DNA of 64,000 nucleotides. It comes from Limimaricola sp. G21655-S1. GTDB taxonomy: Bacteria; Pseudomonadota; Alphaproteobacteria; Rhodobacterales; Rhodobacteraceae. Position numbers and translations under genes: made by a program. Shown here piece after piece: positions 36,762 through 45,708 of this stretch (position 1 is the first letter of the stretch; each line of letters begins with the position of its first letter). Where the stretch lies: contig NZ_JAPWGO010000001.1 in NCBI RefSeq assembly GCF_027213785.1, positions 314,007 to 378,006 on the forward strand. The letters are read 5' to 3'. A model generated the notes under the pieces. The model was not told the DNA's origin. It ran no database searches and was given only the letters and a program-made list of their open reading frames with translations.

Positions 36762-37151
36762 TCACAACAGCCACAGGATCGCGCCCGTGGCCAATCCGCC
36801 GAAGGACAGCAGCAGCGCGAGGATCAGCATGCGCCGGACGCTCTGCGCCTCGGCGTCGTGGCTGGAGATGCGCGCCTGCGCCTTGCGCGCCTCATGCGCC
36901 GAGGCGGCGAAGATCAGCAGCGCGCCGAGGATGAAGATCGTGGCCACGGCCTTGGCCATCCAGGTCGGGTCGAACTCGCCGAACACCGCCTTGAGGCCGA
37001 TCGCCACGGCCAGCGCCGCCATGCCGGTGCGCATCCAGCCCGCGAAGGTCCGCTCATTGGCCAGAAGCGTCCGGTCCTCGGCCCAGTCGGTGCGGCGTTC
37101 GGCCCATTCGGTCTTGGGGTCGGTTTCGCGATCGCCTTCGGTCTCGTCCAT
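36762..37151 (-). CDS. DUF202 (YidH-like) membrane protein
   Basis: A 129-aa protein: acidic N-terminus, the DUF202 signature WAEDRTLLANERTFAGWMRTG (cited as DRTLLANERTFAGWMRTG), then three membrane helices. DUF202 proteins are small inner-membrane proteins of unknown role. It lies between dnaX and rsgA on the same strand with gaps of 71 and 45 bp. Confidence 0.9.
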   Translation of the reverse strand: MDETEGDRETDPKTEWAERRTDWAEDRTLLANERTFAGWMRTGMAALAVAIGLKAVFGEFDPTWMAKAVATIFILGALLIFAASAHEARKAQARISSHDAEAQSVRRMLILALLLSFGGLATGAILWLL

Positions 37152-37196
37152 GCGTCCTCCCTGACCGGGCCATCAGGCCCGGCAGGAGCGGAGGCG

Positions 37197-38216
37197 TCAA
37201 CCGCCCTTGCGGCGGCGCGCCCCACGCTGGATCGTCTTGATCCTCTTGGTGAAGGACCTGCCCCGCGCGCGGCCCTCGGCGAGGGTTTCGCTGTTGTGCC
37301 GGTCCTCGGCCTCCAGCTTGCGCCAGCGCGCGAGACGGTCGGGGTCGAGATCGCCCGCATCGAGCGCGGCGCGGACCGCGCAGCCCGGCTCGGTTTCATG
37401 CGCGCAGTCGCTGAACCGGCACCCGCTCACCAGCGCGGTCACGTCGTCGAACAGCTCCTCGATTCCCTCGGCGGTATCGGTGAGCTGCAGCTCGCGCATG
37501 CCGGGCGTGTCGATCAGCCAGCCGCCGGCGCGACAACGCCGGAGCGCCCGGTAGGTGGTGGTGTGACGCCCCTTGGCGTCGTCCTCGCGAATGCCCGCCG
37601 TGGCCTCGGCCCCGCCGGTGAGCGCGTTCTGCAGCGTCGTCTTGCCGACGCCCGAGGAGCCGACGAGGGCCAGCGTCTGGCCCGGCCCGCACCAAGGCTC
37701 CAGCCGCGCCGCGTCGTCCAGATCGCGCGCGTTGAGCGCCAGCGCCACGACCAGCGGCGAGATCGCGCGGGCCTGCGCGAGATAGGGCTCGGGGTCCTCC
37801 ACCATGTCGGATTTGGTGAGGATCACCAGCGGCAGGCAGTCGCCGGCCATGGCCAGCGCCACGTAGCGTTCCAGCCGCGCCGGGTTGAAGTCGTCATTGC
37901 AGCTGGTGACGATGCCGAGGCTGTCGACATTGGCGGCGACAAGCTGGCGCGAGACGGTGTGACCGGCGGCCTTGCGGGCGATCTGGCTGCGCGGCGCGAG
38001 CCGCATCCGCGCCTGCCCGTCGCGCATGCCGACCCAGTCGCCGACGGCGAAGGAGCCGGCACCGGAGGGCGCGCCGATCTTCACCGGGCCCTCCGGGGTG
38101 AGCGCCACGAGGATCGTGCGATGGATCTCGGCGATGCGCGCGGGGGCGTCGCCCTCTTCGAGCTGGCGCGCGAAATGGTCCGACCAGCCGAGGTCGGAAA
38201 GCGTGAGGTCTGTCAA
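37197..38216 (-). CDS. rsgA: ribosome small-subunit-dependent GTPase A
   Basis: RsgA matures the 30S subunit. Its GTPase motifs are circularly permuted: NKxD-type LTKSD comes first, then P-loop GSSGVGKTT, then DTPGMREL. The zinc site is SGCRFSDCAHETEPGC. An oligonucleotide-binding domain occupies the N-terminus. The start is uncertain: TTG at 38216 gives MTDLTLSDLGWSDHF, the usual family opening; GTG at 38243 would add nine residues but lies in the tail of a terminator-like hairpin. I prefer 38216. Confidence 0.93.
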   Translation of the reverse strand: MTDLTLSDLGWSDHFARQLEEGDAPARIAEIHRTILVALTPEGPVKIGAPSGAGSFAVGDWVGMRDGQARMRLAPRSQIARKAAGHTVSRQLVAANVDSLGIVTSCNDDFNPARLERYVALAMAGDCLPLVILTKSDMVEDPEPYLAQARAISPLVVALALNARDLDDAARLEPWCGPGQTLALVGSSGVGKTTLQNALTGGAEATAGIREDDAKGRHTTTYRALRRCRAGGWLIDTPGMRELQLTDTAEGIEELFDDVTALVSGCRFSDCAHETEPGCAVRAALDAGDLDPDRLARWRKLEAEDRHNSETLAEGRARGRSFTKRIKTIQRGARRRKGG

Positions 38217-38225
38217 TGGATTGGT

Positions 38226-38261
38226 CCCGTCACGAAAGAACACGGGCCCGCCGGAGCGGGC
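38226..38261 (-). terminator. hairpin with T-rich tail between the ffs region and rsgA
   Basis: On the minus strand GCCCGC - TCCG - GCGGGC (38261-38246) is followed by CCGTGTTCTTTCGT, six T in eleven bases. It would end transcripts from the ffs promoter, or act as an attenuator before rsgA. Confidence 0.55.
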
Positions 38262-38286
38262 AGCTTCGCGTCGGGCGAGGGGCGGC

Positions 38287-38340
38287 TCAGGCGGCCCCGG
38301 CCCGGAGGGCGATCACAATCTCCATGATGTCCTCCGTCAT
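38287..38340 (-). CDS. putative 17-aa mini-ORF between ffs and rsgA
   Basis: ATG at 38340 opens MTEDIMEIVIALRAGAA and a stop. An inner ATG at 38325 is preceded by a perfect GGAGG at good spacing and gives MEIVIALRAGAA. It lies 22 bp after ffs and is followed by a GC hairpin with a T-rich tail, the layout of a leader peptide. No function is known to me, and chance cannot be excluded. Confidence 0.3.
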   Translation of the reverse strand: MTEDIMEIVIALRAGAA

Positions 38341-38362
38341 TCGGGTGGGGGATCGAATGGGT

Positions 38363-38456
38363 GAGAGGCTGGAACACGACCCAAGCGGGGCTCGTTGCGG
38401 CTGCTTCCTTCCGGACCTGACCGGGTTGGCGAGGCGCTTGCCCGCGCCAACCTCTC
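38363..38456 (-). ncRNA. ffs: signal recognition particle 4.5S RNA
   Basis: The universally conserved SRP RNA core GTCAGGTCCGGAAGGAAGCA is read on the minus strand (plus-strand complement around 38400-38424). The ends pair: GAGAGGTTGG at 38456-38447 with CCAGCCTCTC at 38372-38363, giving a 94-nt hairpin of the usual bacterial 4.5S size. The RNA binds Ffh and targets membrane proteins to the translocon. A promoter fits just upstream. Confidence 0.95.
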
Positions 38457-38463
38457 GAGGCCG

Positions 38464-38491
38464 ATATAGGGAAGGGCGGCGCGGGACGCAA
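38464..38491 (-). promoter_or_regulatory. ffs: ffs promoter
   Basis: On the minus strand -35 TTGCGT (38491-38486), 16-bp spacer, -10 CTATAT (38469-38464). The first base of ffs falls seven or eight bases after the -10, a good fit. Confidence 0.75.
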
Positions 38492-38508
38492 GGCCGCCGG
38501 GCCGCGTC

Positions 38509-39168
38509 TCAGGCCGGCAGCGGCAACAGCCCGGCGGCCCGCGCGCCCTCGATCAGGTCACGGGCCAGATGCGTGGCGTGGCGGCCCTCGCTGGCGTTCA
38601 GGTCGGGCACCTGCACCACGGTCATGCCCGCGGCATGGCCGGCTTGCGCGCCGGTTTCGCTGTCTTCGAAGACGAGGCAGCGGGCGGGGTCGGCGCCAAG
38701 GCGGCGCGCCGCCTCGAGATAGGCGTCGGGCGCGGGCTTGGCGTTCTCGATGTCCTCCACCGTCACGATGGTCTCGACATGGGCGTCGAGCCCGGCGGCG
38801 CGGATCTTGGCCAGTCCCGGCGCGCGGCGCGACGAGGTGGCGATCGCCATCGGCAGGCCGAGCCCGGCGATCGCCGCGATCAGCGCCTCGGCACCGGTCT
38901 TGAGTGACAGCCCCGGCGCGAGGCGCGCCTCGACCCGCGCGTCCCAGTCGGCATAGAAGCGCGCCGCGTCGAGCGGCTTGCTGGTATGTTCGCGGATCAG
39001 CTCCACCCGGCGGTCGTCATGTACCCCCGCGAGGCTTTCGAAGAAGTCGGGACCGATCTCGATGCCCTGCGCGGCCAGAGCGGGCAGCGCCTCGGCGTTG
39101 CACAGGGTTTCGGTGTCGACCAGCGTGCCGTCGAGGTCGAAGATCACGGCGTCATAGCTGCGGGGCAT
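38509..39168 (-). CDS. HAD family phosphatase (subfamily IA)
   Basis: A 219-aa HAD hydrolase resembling beta-phosphoglucomutase or sugar phosphatases. Nucleophile motif I is FDLDGTLVDTE, motif II is IATSSRRAPG, motif III is in AKPAPDAYLEAARR, and motif IV is VFEDSETG. Substrate cannot be read from the sequence. Start taken at MPRSYDAVIF. It ends 18 bp from the ffs promoter. Confidence 0.92.
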   Translation of the reverse strand: MPRSYDAVIFDLDGTLVDTETLCNAEALPALAAQGIEIGPDFFESLAGVHDDRRVELIREHTSKPLDAARFYADWDARVEARLAPGLSLKTGAEALIAAIAGLGLPMAIATSSRRAPGLAKIRAAGLDAHVETIVTVEDIENAKPAPDAYLEAARRLGADPARCLVFEDSETGAQAGHAAGMTVVQVPDLNASEGRHATHLARDLIEGARAAGLLPLPA

Positions 39169-39455
39169 CGGGGCATCCTTGTCCTGGCGGGGCCGCCATA
39201 GCCAAGCGGGAGCGCGGAGTCGATGGGCCCGCGAGAGGGGGCGGGCGGAGCGGGTCGCGCGCCATGCGATCCGGTGGCTCTTCCCTGCCGCGCCATGCAG
39301 GCCGGTTCGTCGCGAGCGGCGCTCGGCCGGGCCTCGGTCATGTCGCGACGGTTGCATTTCTGGGGGCTGGTTCCGCCCCCGCCCGGCTTTACATGGCGGC
39401 GGCGTCGCGCATTCTGCGCGATGCTGCCGCATCATTTCACGAAGGAGCACGCCGA

Positions 39456-40430
39456 ATGGGGCTTTTGGACAGGATCACCTTCGGCGGTGGCGGGCTCGAT
39501 CGCGCCGCGGCGCTGCGCATCGATTCGGACGGGTGCGCCGCGTTGGCGGCGCGCCCCGGGTCGCGAGTGCTGCCGCTGTGGCGCGGCCGTGTGCTGCTCG
39601 CGGCGGACCGGCTGGCGGGGCTGCCTTTCGATCACGAGGCACTGGCCGATGGTGGGGCCGATGACGGGGCAGACGCGGCGGCGGAAACGGTGCTGCTCGG
39701 CCGCGACGCGGCGGGGGAGGGGATCTGGGCGCGACGCCTGCCGGACTGGCCGGGCGCGCCCGAAACGGTGGCCCCAAAGGAGGAGGTCGCGCATCCGGCG
39801 ATCGAGGGGGCCGTCTTCGCCGAGCTGCGGGGTCGCATGGCGACGCTCGACGCGCGCGATGCCGAGCTGGCGGCAATGGGTCGGGCGGTGCTGAACTGGC
39901 ATGCCTCGCACCGGTTCTGCGCGGCCTGCGGAGCCCGCAGCCGGGTGTCGCAGGCGGGCTGGCGCCGCGACTGCCCCGCCTGCGACACGCCGCATTTCCC
40001 GCGCACCGACCCGGTGGTGATCATGCTGGTGACGCATGGCGATGCGGTGCTTCTGGGCCGGGCGCCCGGCTGGCCCGAACGGATGTATTCGGTGCTGGCG
40101 GGCTTCGTCGAGCCGGGCGAGACCGCCGAGGCGGCGGTGCGCCGCGAGGTGGCCGAGGAGGTTGGCGTGTCGGTGGGGCATGTCGGCTACGTCGCCAGCC
40201 AGCCCTGGCCCTTTCCGGCGTCGCTAATGCTGGGGTTTCACGCCCGTGTCGAGGGGGCGGAGCGTCCCGCGCTGCGCCCCGATCCCGCCGAGATCGCCGC
40301 CGCCCACTGGGTGTCGCGGCAACGGCTGGCGCGGATCTTCGCGCAGGAGGATGCCGAGATCCGCGCGCCGCTCAGGGGCGCGATCGCACGGCATTTGATG
40401 TGGAACTGGCTTGCGGGCCGGATGGATTGA
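39456..40430 (+). CDS. nudC: NADH pyrophosphatase / RNA decapping hydrolase NudC
   Basis: A 324-aa Nudix protein that splits NADH and can remove NAD caps from RNA. The zinc ribbon is CAACGARSRVSQ with the second pair CPACD. The Nudix box is GFVEPGETAEAAVRREVAEE (20 residues), followed by SQPWPFPAS, the array specific to NudC. The ATG at 39456 has an AAGGAG upstream. The 287-bp gap before it holds nothing else I can name. Confidence 0.95.
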   Translation: MGLLDRITFGGGGLDRAAALRIDSDGCAALAARPGSRVLPLWRGRVLLAADRLAGLPFDHEALADGGADDGADAAAETVLLGRDAAGEGIWARRLPDWPGAPETVAPKEEVAHPAIEGAVFAELRGRMATLDARDAELAAMGRAVLNWHASHRFCAACGARSRVSQAGWRRDCPACDTPHFPRTDPVVIMLVTHGDAVLLGRAPGWPERMYSVLAGFVEPGETAEAAVRREVAEEVGVSVGHVGYVASQPWPFPASLMLGFHARVEGAERPALRPDPAEIAAAHWVSRQRLARIFAQEDAEIRAPLRGAIARHLMWNWLAGRMD

Positions 40431-40490
40431 CGCGAGAAATGGGCCAACAGGGGCGATCTGGCGTCCCGTGAGACCAAGCGAGGCACAGGC

Positions 40491-40958
40491 ATGGAACTCT
40501 CGTCGCAACAGCGGGTCGCGGCCCCGCGCGATTTCGTCTTCGCGCAAGCCAGCGACTTCACCGCCTTCGAACGGCAGGCGCTCCGGCGCGGCATCGAGGT
40601 CGAGAGCCGGGGTGGCCCCGAGGCGCTGGGCCGCGGCTGGAGCGCATCGGTGCCGGTGATGGGGCGCGAGCGCGAGATCGCGGCCGAGATCGTGGGCTAT
40701 GCCGCGCCCGAGGATTACACAGTGCGCGGCGAAAGCTCGGGCGTCGAGATCCTGGTGCGGGTCGAGACCCTGCCGGAGGAAGAGCTCGACCACAGCCGGC
40801 TCGGCCTGTCGGTGACGCTGGCGCCGCGCTCGATGCCCGGGCGGCTGGTGCTGCAATCGCTGAAGCTGGCGCGCGGATCGCTCGAGACCCGGCTCGCGGG
40901 GCGGCTCGAGGGCTATGCGCGCGAGATCGAGGCGCGCTGGGCCCGGCGCGCCGGCTGA
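40491..40958 (+). CDS. SRPBCC family protein
   Basis: A 155-aa soluble protein with the START/SRPBCC hot-dog-like pattern: an N-terminal strand and helix (RDFVFAQASDFTAFER), alternating strands, and a long C-terminal helix. Members bind lipids or act as cyclases/co-chaperones; ligand unknown. It follows nudC by 60 bp and may be cotranscribed. Its stop codon is one arm of the hairpin shared with pheA. Confidence 0.85.
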   Translation: MELSSQQRVAAPRDFVFAQASDFTAFERQALRRGIEVESRGGPEALGRGWSASVPVMGREREIAAEIVGYAAPEDYTVRGESSGVEILVRVETLPEEELDHSRLGLSVTLAPRSMPGRLVLQSLKLARGSLETRLAGRLEGYAREIEARWARRAG

Positions 40959-40968
40959 AGGCTCAGCC
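40953..40968. terminator. hairpin holding both stop codons of the SRPBCC gene and pheA
   Basis: GGCTGA (40953-40958) - AGGC - TCAGCC (40963-40968). The TGA of each convergent gene is inside an arm. Short stem, no T-run. Confidence 0.45.
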
Positions 40969-41814
40969 GCGCGGTGCCGGTTCGTGCCGGCGCGGCGCCG
41001 CCGGGAACACGCCCATCAGCTTGATGCTGTCGGTGAAGTAATCCAGCTCGTCGAAGGCGAGCTGGACGTTGCGGTCGTCGGGGTGGCCCTCGATCTCGGC
41101 ATAGAACTGGGTCGCGGTGAACTGGCCGCCGACCATGTAGCTCTCGAGCTTGGTCATGTTGACGCCGTTGGTCGCGAAGCCGCCCATCGCCTTGTAGAGC
41201 GCGGCCGGGATGTTGCGCACCCGGAACACGAAGCTGGTCATCATCCCCGCCTTGCCGCGCCGCTTCAGGTCGGGCTCGCGCGCCATCACGAGAAAGCGGG
41301 TGGTGTTGCGCTCGTGATCCTCGATGTGGCGCGCCAGCACGTCGAGACCGTAGATCTCGGCCGCGATCTCCGAGGCCAGCGCGGCGTGGCGCGGGTCGTT
41401 CAACTCGGCGATGGCGCGGGCGGACCCGGCGGTGTCGGCACCGGTATGCGGCGTGATCGAATGCTCGCGCAGGAAGCCCCGGCACTGGCCCAGAAGCACG
41501 GTGTGGCTGGTCGCGGTCTCGACCTGGGCCAGCCGCGCGCCTTTCACCCCGAGCAGGTTGATATGCACCCGCACGAAGGCCTCGTCGACGATGTGCAGCC
41601 CGCTTTCGGGCAGCAGGTGGTGCACGTCGGCGACCCGGCCATAGGTCGAGTTCTCGACCGCGATCATGCCCAGATCGGCGGTGCCCTTGCGCACCGCCTC
41701 GATCGCGTCCTCGAAGGTGGTGCAGGGCAGGGGCTCCATGTGCGGACGCGCCTCGGCGCAGGCCTGATGCCCGTAGGCCCCGAGTTCTCCCTGGAATGCG
41801 ATGCGACCGGCCAT
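40963..41814 (-). CDS. pheA: prephenate dehydratase
   Basis: Makes phenylpyruvate from prephenate in phenylalanine synthesis. The 283-aa monofunctional enzyme lacks a chorismate mutase domain. Catalytic motifs are IAVENSTYGRV and NTTRFLVM; the C-terminal ACT domain (RNIPAALYKAMGGFATNGVN, 20 residues) gives feedback control by phenylalanine. The ATG at 41814 has GGAGG upstream. Divergent from the cytochrome gene. Confidence 0.95.
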   Translation of the reverse strand: MAGRIAFQGELGAYGHQACAEARPHMEPLPCTTFEDAIEAVRKGTADLGMIAVENSTYGRVADVHHLLPESGLHIVDEAFVRVHINLLGVKGARLAQVETATSHTVLLGQCRGFLREHSITPHTGADTAGSARAIAELNDPRHAALASEIAAEIYGLDVLARHIEDHERNTTRFLVMAREPDLKRRGKAGMMTSFVFRVRNIPAALYKAMGGFATNGVNMTKLESYMVGGQFTATQFYAEIEGHPDDRNVQLAFDELDYFTDSIKLMGVFPAAPRRHEPAPRG

Positions 41815-41934
41815 GGTGGATCCTCCCCTCAACAGGCGTCCCCATAAGGGCAATTCGTCGCGGGACTACACCTTGCAACCGCGCGCGGGAAGCGGATACA
41901 TACCCGCGAAACGCCGAACGGAATGGAACGCGAC

Positions 41935-42459
41935 ATGTTCGACACGATGACCCTGACCAAGGTCGTTGGCGGCCTCTGCGGCACGCTGCTGGTCTTCCTC
42001 CTTGGTGGCTGGGCCGCCGACATCATCTATGGTGGCGGCCATGGCGGTGGTCATGGCGAGGTCGAGCAGGCCTATTCGATCCCGGTCGAGGAGAGCGGGG
42101 ATGGCGGCGCCGCCGAAGAAGAGGCCGTGCCCTTCGAAGAGATCTACGCCTCGGCCGATGCCGCCGCCGGCGAAGGCGTCTGGCGCAACTGCCGCTCCTG
42201 CCACGCGCTGGAGGACGGCGTGAACGGCACCGGCCCGTCGCTGCACGCCGTGGTCGGCCGCGAGGTCGGCGCCTATCCGGGCTATGACTACTCGGGCGCG
42301 CTCAAGGCGGTGGCCGATGTCTGGTCGCCCGAGAACCTCGACGGCTTCCTCGCCAACCCGCGCGACTACGCGCCTGGCACCAAGATGACCTATAACGGCC
42401 TCAAGGACGCCGAGGATCGCGCCAATCTGATCGCCTATCTGGCGACGATCGGCAGCTGA
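41935..42459 (+). CDS. cycM: membrane-anchored cytochrome c552
   Basis: A 174-aa c-type cytochrome with an uncleaved N-terminal anchor (residues about 8-30), an acidic linker, then a class-I domain with haem site CRSCH and axial Met in GTKMTYNG. This matches the CycM/c552 of Paracoccus and relatives that carries electrons from the bc1 complex to the aa3 oxidase. Start chosen at MFDTMTL. A clear terminator follows. Confidence 0.93.
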   Translation: MFDTMTLTKVVGGLCGTLLVFLLGGWAADIIYGGGHGGGHGEVEQAYSIPVEESGDGGAAEEEAVPFEEIYASADAAAGEGVWRNCRSCHALEDGVNGTGPSLHAVVGREVGAYPGYDYSGALKAVADVWSPENLDGFLANPRDYAPGTKMTYNGLKDAEDRANLIAYLATIGS

Positions 42460-42482
42460 TCCCGCGCGCAGCCGAGGATTGC

Positions 42483-42511
42483 AGGGCCGTCCCGGGAGGG
42501 GCGGCCCTTTT
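42483..42511 (+). terminator. cycM rho-independent terminator
   Basis: Eleven-base arms AGGGCCGTCCC and GGGGCGGCCCT (one wobble) around GGGA, followed by TTTT. The best terminator in the window. Confidence 0.85.
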
Positions 42512-42633
42512 CGCATGGCCGAATTCGCCGCGCGACGTGGCGGACACGTGCCGCTCACGCATTCTCGCCTTGAACGTCAGGCGCTTGCGCCGCTAGCCTC
42601 GCCCGCAGGCCATCCCCTCGCGAGGAGTGCAAG

Positions 42634-44613
42634 ATGCAAGCGACCCGTCATCCCGCCCGCGCCAGCCGCGCCGCTCTTCGCCCGCTGAGCGAGACGCCCT
42701 CGTGGATTGCCGGCTCGGCGCTCGTGCTCGCCGCCATGCTCGCGGTCGCGCCGGCCTTGGCACAGGAGGGGGCGCAGCAGGGGGCGCAGGCCACGTCGCC
42801 CGACACGGTCGAGGCGGCCGGCGGCGAGACCGTCATCGAGAGCCATGGCTACACCAATTTCGGAGAGCTGAAATACGGCCCCGACATCGCGCATCTCGAC
42901 TACGTCAACCCCGACGCGCCGAAGGGCGGCGAGATCAGCCAGTGGGCGCAGGGCAGCTTCGACAGCTTCAACCAGTATTCGCGGCAGGGCGTGGCCGCGG
43001 CGCTGAACACCCTGCCGCATGAGCGGATCATGACCTCGGTGGCCGATGATGCCTACGGGCTCTACTGCTATCTCTGCACGACGCTGGAATACCCCGCGAG
43101 CCGCGACTGGGTGATCTTCAACCTGCGCGACGACGTGACCTTTGCCGACGGCACGCCGATGACCGCCGAGGATCTGAAGTTCACCAACCAGCTGTTCCTC
43201 GAACAGGGCATCGCCGAGTATCGCGCGGTGGTGCAGAACTTCCTCGAGAGCGTCGAGGTGCTCGATCCCTACCGCATCAAGTTCACCTTCACCGACGAGG
43301 CGCCTCGCCGCGACGTCATCGGATTCGCCGGCTCCACGCTCGCCTTCTCCAAGGCCTGGTTCGAAGAGACCGGCGCGCGGATCGACGAAAGCCAGCGCGA
43401 GCCGTTCCTCGGCACCGGCCCCTACGAGCTCAAGGACTTCGACATCAACCGGCGCATCATCTACGGCCGGAACGAGAACTTCTGGGGCGCCGATCACCCG
43501 CTCAATGTGGGCCGCAACAACTTCGACACCATCCGGGTCGAGTATTTCGCCGACAGCGCCGCCGCCTTCGAGGGCTTCAAGTCGGGCGAATACACCTTCC
43601 GGGTCGAGAACTCGTCCAAGGATTGGGCCACGGGCTATGACTTTCCGGCGATCCAGAAGGGCTGGGTCGTGACGGAGGAGGTCCCCGACGGCACCATCGC
43701 CGGCGCGCAGGCCTTCATCTTCAACCTCGACGACCCGAAATGGCAGGACCCGCGGGTGCGCGAGGCGATCGGGATGATGTTCAATTTCGAATGGTCGAAC
43801 GAATCCCTGTTCTACGGCCTCTACGAGCGGGTCGAATCGTTCTGGGAGAACTCCGAACTCGAAGCCACGGGCACGCCGTCGGAGGCCGAGCGCGCGCTTC
43901 TGGAGCCGCTGGTCGAGGAGGGGCTCCTGCCCGAGACCATCCTCACCGAGGAGGCGCGCCGCGCCCCGGTGCTCGACGCCGCCGCCAACACCCCCGACCG
44001 CCGCACCTATCGCCGCGCGGGGCAGCTCCTCGAGGAGGCGGGCTGGACCATCGGCGATAACGGCCTGCGCCAGAAGGACGGCGAAGTGCTGGAACTGGTG
44101 TTCCTGCAATACAGCCCGCAATTCGACCGGGTGGTGAACCCGATCATCGAGAATCTCGCGCGGCTCGGCGTGCGCGGCGTGCTGGAGCGGGTCGACACCT
44201 CGCAATATGTCGAGCGTACCCGCTCGGGTGATTTCGATCTCGTCAACCACACCTTCTCGATGGGCTTCGAGCCCGGCGTCGGGCTGGAGCAGTGGTACGC
44301 CTCGAAGACCGCCGAGGACAGCTCGCGCAACCTGATGCGGCTGCGCAGCCCGGCGGTGGACCGGCTGGTGGCCGAGGTGATCGCGGCGCAATCGCTCGAG
44401 GAGCTGACCACCGCGACCCATGCGCTCGACCGGGTGCTGCGCGCCGAGATGTTCTGGGTGCCGCAATGGTACAAGGACGTGCACACCATCGCCTATTTCG
44501 ACCAGTACCGGCATCCCGACCCGATGCCGCCCTTCGCGCTGGGCGAGCTGGACTTCTGGTGGTACGACGCCGAGGCCGCAGAAGAACTGCGCGCCGCGGG
44601 CGCGCTGCGTTAA
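42634..44613 (+). CDS. yejA: peptide ABC transporter substrate-binding protein YejA
   Basis: A 659-aa periplasmic binding protein of the SBP family 5. The Sec signal peptide ends near residue 44 (VAPALAQ). The mature part has FGELKYGPDIAHLDYVNPDA (20 residues), the YejA opening, and WVPQWYKDVHTIAYFD near the end. In enterobacteria YejABEF takes up microcin C and oligopeptides. First gene of a four-gene operon. Confidence 0.93.
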   Translation: MQATRHPARASRAALRPLSETPSWIAGSALVLAAMLAVAPALAQEGAQQGAQATSPDTVEAAGGETVIESHGYTNFGELKYGPDIAHLDYVNPDAPKGGEISQWAQGSFDSFNQYSRQGVAAALNTLPHERIMTSVADDAYGLYCYLCTTLEYPASRDWVIFNLRDDVTFADGTPMTAEDLKFTNQLFLEQGIAEYRAVVQNFLESVEVLDPYRIKFTFTDEAPRRDVIGFAGSTLAFSKAWFEETGARIDESQREPFLGTGPYELKDFDINRRIIYGRNENFWGADHPLNVGRNNFDTIRVEYFADSAAAFEGFKSGEYTFRVENSSKDWATGYDFPAIQKGWVVTEEVPDGTIAGAQAFIFNLDDPKWQDPRVREAIGMMFNFEWSNESLFYGLYERVESFWENSELEATGTPSEAERALLEPLVEEGLLPETILTEEARRAPVLDAAANTPDRRTYRRAGQLLEEAGWTIGDNGLRQKDGEVLELVFLQYSPQFDRVVNPIIENLARLGVRGVLERVDTSQYVERTRSGDFDLVNHTFSMGFEPGVGLEQWYASKTAEDSSRNLMRLRSPAVDRLVAEVIAAQSLEELTTATHALDRVLRAEMFWVPQWYKDVHTIAYFDQYRHPDPMPPFALGELDFWWYDAEAAEELRAAGALR

Positions 44614-44631
44614 GGGAGATCCTCCGACCGC

Positions 44632-45708
44632 ATGGGCGCCTATATCCTCAGACGACTGCTGCTCGTGATTCCGACGCTGCTCGGAATCATGATCATCAAC
44701 TTCACGCTGGTGCAGTTCGTGCCCGGCGGGCCGATCGAGCAGATCATCGCCCAGATGGAGGGCGGCGGCGACGTGTTCGAGAGCATCGCCGGCGGCGGCG
44801 CCGAGGTGAGCCAGGGCGGTGGCGACAGCGACTATATCGGCGCCCGCGGCCTGCCGCCCGAATTCATCGCCGAGCTGGAACGCGAGTTCGGATTCGACAA
44901 GCCGCCGCTCGAGCGCTTCCTCACCATGATGTGGAACTACATGCGCTTCGATTTCGGGGAGAGCTATTTCCGCTCGATCTCGGTGATCGACCTGGTGCTG
45001 GAGAAGATGCCGGTCTCGATCACTCTGGGCCTGTGGTCGACGCTGCTGGCCTATGTGATCTCGATCCCGCTGGGTATCCGCAAGGCGGTGCGCGACGGCT
45101 CCTCCTTCGACACCTGGACCTCCGGCGCGATCATCGTCGGCTACGCGATCCCGGGTTTTCTGTTCGCGATCCTGCTGATCGTGCTCTTCGCCGGCGGCTC
45201 CTACTGGCGGATCTTCCCGCTCAGGGGGCTGACCTCGGACAACTGGGAGAGCCTGTCGCTGATCGGCAAGGTGCTCGACTATTTCTGGCACATCGCGCTG
45301 CCCGTGCTCGCCTCGACCATCTCGGCCTTCGCGACCCTGACGCTGCTGACCAAGAATTCCTTCCTCGACGAGATCAAGAAGCAGTACGTGATGACGGCAC
45401 GGGCCAAGGGCCTCAGCGAGCGCAAGGTTCTCTACGGCCACGTGTTCCGCAACGCCATGCTGATCGTGATCTCGGGCTTCCCGGCGCTGTTCATCGGCGT
45501 GTTCTTCGGCGGCTCGCTGATCATCGAGACGCTGTTTTCGCTCGACGGGCTCGGACGCCTCGGCTTCGAGGCGGCGGTGGCGCGCGACTACCCGGTGGTG
45601 TTCGGCACGCTGTTTGCGTTTTCGCTTTTGGGGCTGATCGTCGGCATCATCACCGACCTCACATATGTGCTGATCGATCCGCGCATCGACTTCGAACGGA
45701 GAGGCTGA
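44632..45708 (+). CDS. yejB: microcin C / peptide ABC permease YejB
   Basis: A 358-aa permease. The usual YejB insertion is present after the first span: a Gly-rich loop ([20 protein letters not shown], 20 residues). The inner-membrane coupling loop reads [20 protein letters not shown]. It begins 18 bp after yejA with a good ribosome-binding site and abuts yejE directly. Confidence 0.94.
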   Translation: MGAYILRRLLLVIPTLLGIMIINFTLVQFVPGGPIEQIIAQMEGGGDVFESIAGGGAEVSQGGGDSDYIGARGLPPEFIAELEREFGFDKPPLERFLTMMWNYMRFDFGESYFRSISVIDLVLEKMPVSITLGLWSTLLAYVISIPLGIRKAVRDGSSFDTWTSGAIIVGYAIPGFLFAILLIVLFAGGSYWRIFPLRGLTSDNWESLSLIGKVLDYFWHIALPVLASTISAFATLTLLTKNSFLDEIKKQYVMTARAKGLSERKVLYGHVFRNAMLIVISGFPALFIGVFFGGSLIIETLFSLDGLGRLGFEAAVARDYPVVFGTLFAFSLLGLIVGIITDLTYVLIDPRIDFERRG

